DNA from: Candidatus Omnitrophota bacterium
GTDB lineage: Bacteria > Omnitrophota > Gorgyraeia > Gygaellales > Profunditerraquicolaceae
DNA: 6,561 nt
Direction: 5' to 3'
NCBI GenBank assembly: GCA_020061545.1
Contig: JAGUYA010000049.1
Coordinates: forward strand, 1-6,561
Made by a program: the position numbers and the translations under genes. Below the pieces are notes generated by a model. It saw only the letters and a program-made list of their open reading frames with translations. It ran no database searches and was not told the origin of the DNA. Shown here piece by piece: positions 1 to 4,231 of the stretch. How positions within the stretch are numbered: position 1 is the first letter of the stretch; each line of letters starts with the position of its first letter.

Positions 1-549
1 CTCCTGGGGTGAATGTAAAGATACGCGTTCAACATACTTTACTGCAGGCAGCATTGCTAACATTTCGGAAATCTTTAAGGGATAGCCATGGAATCTCGCC
101 TCTCTTCCTTGTGGCGTGGTGGCTGTCTTCTGACCCAGTAATGTAGTGGGTGCCATCTGCCCGCCGGTCATGCCATAAACTGCGTTGTTGATGAATATCA
201 CCGTTACATTTTCGCCTCGATTAGCAGCATGGATTGTTTCATTCGTACCGATAGCTGCAAGGTCTCCGTCTCCCTGATAAGTAAATACAATATTCTCCGG
301 TCTTACTCTTTTTATCCCTGTAGCTACTGCCAAAGCCCTGCCATGTGCGCTCTCCGAACAATCAAAATCCCAGTAATCATAGGCAATTACTGCACAGCCC
401 ACCGGTGCCACACCAATAACGCGCTCTCGGATGTTTAACTCATCCACTATTTCAGCAATAAGCCTGTGCGCTATGCCATGTCCACACCCGGCGCAGTAAT
501 GGGTGGATACGTTGCGTAGAGATTTGGGATGACTGAATATTTTTTCCAT
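1..549 (-). CDS. 2-oxoacid:ferredoxin oxidoreductase, TPP-binding beta subunit (VorA/KorB family), 3' end outside window
   Basis: The frame opens with ATG at 547-549 and stays open for 183 codons to the window edge, so the C-terminus (family total about 250 residues) is missing. The beta subunit binds thiamine diphosphate and an Fe4S4 cluster and decarboxylates a 2-oxoacid with CoA and ferredoxin in the cytoplasm. Visible signatures are the Cys pair YCAGCGHG (C19, C22) and a third cluster Cys in PVGC (C52). The TPP/Mg motif is YQGDGD (residues 91-96), followed by [14 protein letters not shown] (101-114) and [11 protein letters not shown] (121-131). It follows the alpha subunit after a 40-nt gap filled by a heptamer repeat. 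No Shine-Dalgarno sequence is visible before the ATG; the upstream bases are repeat-derived. The family assignment is secure. The substrate (branched-chain 2-oxoacid or 2-oxoglutarate) cannot be fixed from sequence, so no symbol is given. Confidence 0.93.
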   Translation of the reverse strand, partial: MEKIFSHPKSLRNVSTHYCAGCGHGIAHRLIAEIVDELNIRERVIGVAPVGCAVIAYDYWDFDCSESAHGRALAVATGIKRVRPENIVFTYQGDGDLAAIGTNETIHAANRGENVTVIFINNAVYGMTGGQMAPTTLLGQKTATTPQGREARFHGYPLKISEMLAMLPAVKYVERVSLHSPQE

Positions 550-550
550 T

Positions 551-610
551 TAAGTTATGAGTTATGAGTTCAATCTCTTAACTTATAACTTATAACCTAT
601 AACTTATAAC
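551..610. repeat. Heptamer array in two opposed arms (AGTTATG / AACTTAT)
   Basis: The left arm, 553-570, is AGTTATG twice plus AGTT. The right arm, 580-610, is AACTTAT, AACTTAT, AACCTAT, AACTTAT plus AAC. The arms are near-complementary: 551-570 against 580-599 matches at 17 of 20 positions, with a 9-nt loop. The array fills the gap between the alpha and beta subunit genes and runs into the alpha gene, whose last codons (VISYRL) and TAA stop at 590-592 are built from it. Repeating this word on the coding strand gives an in-frame TAA every 21 nt. On the minus strand the hairpin is followed at once by the beta start codon, with no U tract, so it does not look like an intrinsic terminator. Confidence 0.85.
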
Positions 611-1675
611 TTTTTTTATAATCTCTTCCTCCGTCGGTATTCCTCCGCCTGCGCGACCTAAAAATTCTACCTTTGCCTTTCCATTGATGGTTAATTTTAC
701 GTCTTCTAACATCTGGCCATAAGACATTTCAATTACTAAAAACGCTAATCGCTCCCGCCTGCCGGACGGGCAGGTATCGCTAATCGCTAATCGCTGAAAT
801 ATCTTTTTAGGAAAAGGCCAAAGCGTGATGGGACGGATTAAGCCGACTTTTTTACCTTTTTTTCTTAATTTATGCACCACGCTCTTGGCAATGCGCGCCA
901 TAGTTCCGTAGGCTACCAAAATAACCTGAGCATCATCTAAAAGCAAACCCTCATAACGCTGCTCTTTCTGTTGAATAGTCTGATATTTTTTCTGTAAGAT
1001 AAGATTAAACCTTTCCAAATCACCTTCTACCATATAAAAGGATTTTATTATATTGGGTTTTCTATCTTTACAACCTGTAAGCGCCCATGGTTTTTTAATT
1101 TGGGATTTGGGATTTGGGATTTGGGATTTAATGGTAAGGGGTTCCATCATCTGACCTAACATGCCATCACCTAAGATAATCGCCGGGGTCCGATACTTAT
1201 CCGCTAAATCAAAGGCAAGAAACATAAAGTCATATGCTTCCTGAACAGAATAAGGCGCAAACACTAAAGAATGGTAATCTCCGTGTCCGCCGCTACGCGT
1301 AGCCTGAAAATAATCGGACTGCGCAGGCCAGATATTGCCTAAGCCCGGGCCACCACGCATCACATTGACAATTACTGTGGGTAGCTGGGCTCCGGCAATA
1401 TAGGAGATGCCTTCCTGTTTCAGACTTATACCTGGACTGGAGGAAGAAGTCATTGCTCTGGCGCCAGAAGCAGAAGCACCAAAGACCATATTGATAGCGG
1501 CTAATTCGGATTCTGCCTGAATAAATATCCCAGCCACCTCAGGCATGCGCTTTGCCATATATGCGGGCAATTCATTCTGGGGCGTAATCGGATAGCCGGC
1601 ATAGAAACGACAACCCGCCTGTATAGCTCCGCAAGCTACAGCCTCATTACCGGTCATTAGAATTTTTTTAGACAT
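590..1675 (-). CDS. vorB: 2-oxoacid:ferredoxin oxidoreductase, alpha subunit (VorB/KorA family)
   Basis: This is the 361-residue pyrimidine-domain subunit that pairs with the TPP-binding beta subunit to cleave 2-oxoacids to acyl-CoA, CO2 and reduced ferredoxin. The family signature is clear: MTGNEAVACGAI near the N-terminus, GYPITPQNE (27-35), QAESELAAINMVFGA (53-67), MTSSSSPGISLKQEGISYIAG (75-95), MRGGPGLGN (106-114), GGHGDY (129-134) and GDGMLGQMMEP (169-179). The C-terminal domain carries VAYGTMAR, RPITLWPFP and IEMSYGQM. The start chosen is ATG 1673-1675 (MSKKILMTG), which matches the family. The longer GTG-initiated frame from 1708 adds only 11 codons from a repeat and is less likely. 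No clear Shine-Dalgarno sequence precedes it. Two stretches are repeat-derived: residues 183-195 in the linker before KPWALTG, and residues 295-311 in the C-terminal domain. The last six residues and the stop also come from a repeat array. The vorB symbol follows the best-resembling subfamily; KorA (2-oxoglutarate) is the alternative. Confidence 0.93.
   Translation of the reverse strand: MSKKILMTGNEAVACGAIQAGCRFYAGYPITPQNELPAYMAKRMPEVAGIFIQAESELAAINMVFGASASGARAMTSSSSPGISLKQEGISYIAGAQLPTVIVNVMRGGPGLGNIWPAQSDYFQATRSGGHGDYHSLVFAPYSVQEAYDFMFLAFDLADKYRTPAIILGDGMLGQMMEPLTIKSQIPNPKSQIKKPWALTGCKDRKPNIIKSFYMVEGDLERFNLILQKKYQTIQQKEQRYEGLLLDDAQVILVAYGTMARIAKSVVHKLRKKGKKVGLIRPITLWPFPKKIFQRLAISDTCPSGRRERLAFLVIEMSYGQMLEDVKLTINGKAKVEFLGRAGGGIPTEEEIIKKVISYRL
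743..795. repeat. CGCTAAT heptamer array interrupted by a GC-rich palindrome, in frame within the alpha subunit gene
   Basis: CGCTAAT plus CGCT (743-753) and CGCTAAT twice plus CGCT (778-795) flank a GC-rich element at 754-777. The element contains CCTGCC (758-763) complementary to GGCAGG (769-774) around a 5-nt loop. It is read in frame as alpha-subunit residues 295-311, roughly RLA-ISD-TCPSGRRE-RLA, so the word RLA occurs on both sides. The flanking family motif LWPFPKKIFQ before it and FLVIEMSYGQM after it are intact, which places the element in a surface-type connection. A pure CGCTAAT array read on the coding strand would meet TAG straight after ISD; the palindrome sits exactly there and keeps the frame open. 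Confidence 0.85.
1099..1129. repeat. TTTGGGA heptamer, four exact copies, inside the alpha subunit gene
   Basis: Four consecutive TTTGGGA units (1099-1126) plus TTT. The minus strand reads them as residues 183-195, a KSQIPNP cycle (KSQIPNPKSQIKK). Seven bases are coprime with three, so all three reading frames give the same seven-residue cycle, and none contains a stop codon. The array occupies the linker between the family motifs GQMMEPL and KPWALTG, which in relatives is variable and often proline-rich. An identical four-copy array occurs in dxs. Confidence 0.95.
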
Positions 1676-1689
1676 TTTACTTTTTGGTC

Positions 1690-1735
1690 TTAGGTTTTTA
1701 CCTAACACCTATAACCTAACACCTAATGCCTATTT
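1690..1735. repeat. CCTAACA heptamer array between ferredoxin and alpha subunit genes
   Basis: Five units in register: CCTAACA (1701), CCTATAA (1708), CCTAACA (1715), CCTAATG (1722) and CCTATTT (1729-1735). They are preceded by a small stem, TTAGGT (1690-1695) against ACCTAA (1700-1705), with a TTTT loop. The array fills nearly all of the 54-nt gap and includes the TAG stop of the ferredoxin gene (1730-1732). On the coding strand the word TGTTAGG yields TAG once per 21 nt, so this array could not be translated for long in the used frame. The hairpin has no U tract on the minus strand. Confidence 0.85.
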
Positions 1736-2014
1736 ATAGACTTCAATACAACAATCCGGGCAGATGATAGCGCACAGGCTGCAACCCAGGCACTGTGTTT
1801 CCTCTTTTCCCGCCTTTTCCCGCCTCTGGCGGGATCCCGCTTCGGCGGAAGGCGGGATCCCGCCCCCACTTAAATTCAATTTGCGGGAGAATCTTGCGGG
1901 TTTCACGCCATATCGGTTTAAGCCTTTATCTATAGTAATCAGTCCCTTAGGACAAAAACTGATACAAAGCATACAACCCTTACATTTTTCTCTATCAATA
2001 GTTATTTTGACCAT
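1730..2014 (-). CDS. Ferredoxin-type delta subunit of 2-oxoacid:ferredoxin oxidoreductase, 2x[4Fe-4S], with an in-frame hairpin insertion
   Basis: The 94-residue protein has two 4Fe-4S motifs: CKGCMLCISFCP (Cys 11, 14, 17, 21) and CLGCSLCAIICP (Cys 75, 78, 81, 85), ending IEVYK as is usual for this subunit. It passes electrons from the catalytic subunits to soluble ferredoxin and stands directly upstream of alpha and beta, as in other vor/kor operons. The start is ATG 2012-2014 (MVKITIDREKCKG), which fits the family. A longer TTG frame from 2077 would add 21 residues that are only translated repeat. GAGAAG abuts the ATG, too close for a normal Shine-Dalgarno sequence. The oddity is the spacer between the clusters: about 53 residues from C21 to C75 where, from memory of the family, about 28-30 are usual. 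The excess, roughly residues 41-70, is Arg/Gly/Pro-rich and encoded by a GC-rich hairpin. The usual family length is about 65-75 residues. Confidence 0.9.
   Translation of the reverse strand: MVKITIDREKCKGCMLCISFCPKGLITIDKGLNRYGVKPARFSRKLNLSGGGIPPSAEAGSRQRREKAGKEETQCLGCSLCAIICPDCCIEVYK
1804..1864. repeat. GC-rich palindromic element translated in the ferredoxin gene
   Basis: The core, 1828-1864, folds on itself. GGCGGGATCCCG (1828-1839) pairs with CGGGATCCCGCC (1853-1864), G1852 is bulged, and the inner stem CTTC/GAAG closes on a GGCG tetraloop. The perfect 14-bp palindrome GGCGGGATCCCGCC lies at 1851-1864. Beside the core are a second small hairpin, CCCGCC-TCT-GGCGGG (1819-1833), and a 10-bp direct repeat CTTTTCCCGC (1804-1813 and 1814-1823). 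The core is read as ferredoxin residues 51-63 (GGIPPSAEAGSRQ). Its GC content contrasts sharply with the AT-rich neighbours, which suggests an inserted mobile palindrome comparable in behaviour to the Rickettsia palindromic elements. Confidence 0.88.
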
Positions 2015-2032
2015 CTTCTCATGATTAAATTT

Positions 2033-2135
2033 CCAATATCCAATGACCAATAATACCAATGAATATCCCATGACCAATTGGATATTGGGATTTGGGATTT
2101 TATTGGGATTTGGTAGTTATTGAGATTTGGGATTT
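2033..2135. repeat. Mixed heptamer array (CCAATGA to TTTGGGA type) with a 12-bp inverted repeat, between dxs and ferredoxin genes
   Basis: Units in order are CCAATAT, CCAATGA, CCAATAA, (TA) CCAATGA, (ATAT) CCCATGA, CCAATTG, GATATTG, then GGATTTG-type units out to about 2135 with a few spacers. Position 2033-2044 (CCAATATCCAAT) is an exact inverted repeat of 2077-2088, with a 32-nt spacer. The array fills most of the 85-nt gap and extends into the end of dxs, where it encodes the last 11 residues (KSQISITTKSQ) and the TAA at 2100-2102. No U tract follows the hairpin on the minus strand, so a terminator role is not supported; it could act as an mRNA stabiliser or processing site. Confidence 0.83.
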
Positions 2136-3995
2136 ATCCTTCTTGATTATTTCTAAAATTCTTCTTGCTATCCCCTCTTTCGTTAATCCATATTTCTCTA
2201 ATAAAATATCTCTTGAGCCATGGGTTATGAATTCGGCGGGTAGACCAATTCTTATCACTCGTCTATCCATTACTTCGCTTAATGCATTGCCAAATCCGCC
2301 CTCAATAATACCTTCTTCTACTGTAAAAATAAATTTTGTCTTTACAGCCAAGGCTTTAACTAATCCGATATCCAGCGGTTTAACAAAGCGCGCATTCACT
2401 AAAGTTCCGGATAAGCCTTCTCTGGCTAATAAATCTAATGCCTCAAGCGCGGGTATCACCATTGTTCCCAGGGCAATGATAGTAAAATCCTTTCCTTCTC
2501 TTAAGACCTCGACCTCGCCTAATTTAATCTCTGAATTTGGGATTTGGGATTTGGGATTTGGGATTTTATCCTTGGGGTATCTTAAAGCCACAGGTCTATC
2601 TAAATTGATCGCAAACTCTAACATCGTTTCTAATTCCGCTGCGTCTTTGGGGGCCATGAGCACTAAATTCGGAACACTTCGCAAATATGCGATATCAAAA
2701 ACTCCCTGATGGGTCACCCCATCTTCTCCAACGATGCCGGCACGGTCAATGGCCAAAATAACCCCTAAATTCTGTAAGGATATGCACTCCATAATCTGGT
2801 CATAAGCCCGTTGTAAAAATGTAGAATATATAGCTACAACTGGCTTAAGCCCCTGTTTGGCTAAACCACTGGCAAAACAAATGGCATGTTCTTCGGCAAT
2901 ACCCACATCAAAAAATCTCTCAGGATATAAATCGCGAAATTTATCTAAGCCTGTTCCTTCAGGCATGGCAGCGGTGATGGCTACAATCCGATTATCTTTT
3001 TTAGCCAATTCTACCAGCTTATTACTAAAAACCTCGGTGTAGGTCTTAGGTTTAGATTCCCAGCCCTTTGCCTTACCAGTAATAATTTCAAAGGGGCTAG
3101 CGCTATGAAATCTTATGGGTTCATTTTCTGCGGGAAGATAGCCTTTACCCTTCTTGGTAATTACATGAAGCAGTGCGGGACCTTTAATATCAAGTATATT
3201 TTTCAGTGTCGGGATTAAGCTGTGTAAATTATGCCCGTCCAAAGGCCCAAAATAACGGAATCCCAATTCCTCAAAGAATATACCAGGAATGAATAATCCC
3301 TTCAGGCCCTCTTCGAATTTATTGGCAATTTTTATTAGGCGGCCTCCTTTGGGCAGGCGGGATTTCACAAAGTTTTCCAGAGAAGCCCTAAAACGGTTAT
3401 ATATAGGTAAGGATATAAGTTTATTCAAGTAAGTGCTTAAGGCACCCACATTAGGAGCAATGCTTAACTCATTGGTGTTTAAGATAACCAATATATCCTT
3501 ATTCAGGTGCCCGGCATTATTCAGGCCCTCAAAGCACAGCCCGCCGCTTAAAGAACCATCGCCGATTACTGCTACCACCCTAAAATATTTTTCTTTAGCC
3601 AGATAATCTCTGGCGCAGGCCAGGCCTAAGGCCAACGACACGGCAGTTGAGCTGTGGCCGGTGGTAAATGTATCATAGGGCGACTCGTCTTTTGCAGGGA
3701 AACCACTTATACCTTGATATTGGCGCAAAGATGCAAAGTCCTTGTTCCTGCCGGTTAAAATCTTATGGGCATAAGACTGGTGCCCTACGTCCCAGATAAT
3801 CTTATCGCTCGGTGTATCCAGACAGTAATGCAGGGCAATCGCCAATTCTACCGCCCCTAAACTTGAGGCGAGGTGTCCTCCTGTACGAGAAACTACCTCG
3901 ATAACCCTCTGTCTGATTTCGCTGGCTAATTGAGGGAGTTGTTCTAAATTAAGTTTTTTTAAATCTTGCGAAGAATTTATTTTATCTAATAACAT
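2100..3995 (-). CDS. dxs: 1-deoxy-D-xylulose-5-phosphate synthase
   Basis: Dxs condenses pyruvate with glyceraldehyde 3-phosphate to 1-deoxyxylulose 5-phosphate, the first step of the MEP isoprenoid pathway and a source for thiamine and pyridoxal. The 631-residue length is normal (about 620-640). The family order is complete: GHLASSLGAVELAIALHY with His41, IWDVGHQSYAHKILTGR (67-83), the TPP/Mg motif GDGSLSGGLCFEGLNNAG (145-162) with Asn175 as the second metal ligand, GPLDGHN (250-256), catalytic AEEH (Glu368), and DRAGIVGEDGVTHQG (417-431). Arg418, Asp425 and Arg472 match the phosphate-binding residues of the family. The C-terminal domain has LVNARFVKPLD and VEEGIIEGGFG. Residues 478-487 are encoded by four TTTGGGA heptamers, five residues after Arg472, in a linker that varies in the family. 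The last 11 residues are also repeat-derived. The ATG shares one base with the xseB stop (TAATG), and no good Shine-Dalgarno sequence is seen, so translational coupling to xseB is likely. Confidence 0.98.
   Translation of the reverse strand: MLLDKINSSQDLKKLNLEQLPQLASEIRQRVIEVVSRTGGHLASSLGAVELAIALHYCLDTPSDKIIWDVGHQSYAHKILTGRNKDFASLRQYQGISGFPAKDESPYDTFTTGHSSTAVSLALGLACARDYLAKEKYFRVVAVIGDGSLSGGLCFEGLNNAGHLNKDILVILNTNELSIAPNVGALSTYLNKLISLPIYNRFRASLENFVKSRLPKGGRLIKIANKFEEGLKGLFIPGIFFEELGFRYFGPLDGHNLHSLIPTLKNILDIKGPALLHVITKKGKGYLPAENEPIRFHSASPFEIITGKAKGWESKPKTYTEVFSNKLVELAKKDNRIVAITAAMPEGTGLDKFRDLYPERFFDVGIAEEHAICFASGLAKQGLKPVVAIYSTFLQRAYDQIMECISLQNLGVILAIDRAGIVGEDGVTHQGVFDIAYLRSVPNLVLMAPKDAAELETMLEFAINLDRPVALRYPKDKIPNPKSQIPNSEIKLGEVEVLREGKDFTIIALGTMVIPALEALDLLAREGLSGTLVNARFVKPLDIGLVKALAVKTKFIFTVEEGIIEGGFGNALSEVMDRRVIRIGLPAEFITHGSRDILLEKYGLTKEGIARRILEIIKKDKSQISITTKSQ
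2536..2563. repeat. TTTGGGA heptamer, four exact copies, inside dxs
   Basis: Four consecutive TTTGGGA units encode Dxs residues 478-487 (IPNPKSQIPN) on the minus strand. The copy number and sequence equal those of the array in the alpha subunit gene 1.4 kb away. The array joins the pyrimidine domain, after the RYP motif, to the C-terminal domain at SEIKLGEVEVLREG, a place where homologs also vary in length. Confidence 0.95.
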
Positions 3996-4231
3996 TATTC
4001 TTTTATCTGGGCCTCATCTATGGGCTTAAATTCAAATTCGCCTTTTTTATTTTTCACTAAAACATCTATTTTTTTCTTGGCATTCTCCAATCTTTGTGAA
4101 CAAAGACGGGCGAGCTCAATGCCTTCCTGGTACTTCTTTAATGCCTCGTCCAAAGATAAATCCCCTCTTTCTAAATCCTCTACGATCTTCTCCAGCTTTT
4201 TTAGTGTCTCCTCAAATTTTACCTCAGCCAT
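3995..4231 (-). CDS. xseB: Exodeoxyribonuclease VII small subunit
   Basis: This 78-residue protein is the small subunit of ExoVII, several copies of which bind the large subunit to make the active single-strand exonuclease. It shows the family helical hairpin: FEETLKKLEKIVEDLERGDL (6-25), SLDEALKKYQEGIEL (26-40), then CSQRLENAKKKIDVLV (44-59). Its length is normal (70-90). The start ATG 4229-4231 lies 8 nt inside xseA and is preceded by a perfect AAGGAGG nine bases upstream. The stop TAA (3995-3997) shares its last base with the dxs ATG. Overlap on both sides implies one transcript and coupled translation with xseA and dxs. The C-terminal tail after residue 60 is charged and probably flexible. 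Confidence 0.95.
   Translation of the reverse strand: MAEVKFEETLKKLEKIVEDLERGDLSLDEALKKYQEGIELARLCSQRLENAKKKIDVLVKNKKGEFEFKPIDEAQIKE

Noticed and set aside
1099..1129. Telomere-like repeat or CRISPR array
   Set aside because: Resemblance of TTTGGGA to plant-type telomere heptamers is coincidental in a bacterial coding region. There are no spacers, so it is not CRISPR.
1690..1705. TTAGGT-TTTT-ACCTAA hairpin as a terminator
   Set aside because: The stem is only 6 bp and AT-rich, and no U tract follows it in the direction of transcription.
1676..1708. GTG start giving 11 extra residues on the alpha subunit
   Set aside because: The extra codons are partly repeat-derived, and MSKKILMTG matches the usual N-terminus.
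2015..2077. Hydrophobic N-terminal extension of the ferredoxin (TTG start) resembling a membrane segment
   Set aside because: It is the translation of the CCAATGA-type array. The family start MVKITIDREKCKG lies downstream at an ATG.
2092..2709. Long plus-strand open frame opposite the end of dxs
   Set aside because: It is antisense to a clear Dxs reading. It is kept open partly because TTTGGGA arrays are stop-free on both strands, and its product shows no recognisable family.
3340..3365. GC-rich stretch in dxs (SRLPKGGR) as a third palindromic insertion
   Set aside because: Pairing is weak, and the region has the same length and pattern as Dxs proteins I recall from other bacteria, so it looks native.
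3470..3482. Dxs residue 174 is Thr where many homologs have Asp (NDN motif)
   Set aside because: The metal-binding Asn175 and Asp146 are kept, so this is ordinary variation and not evidence of an inactive enzyme.
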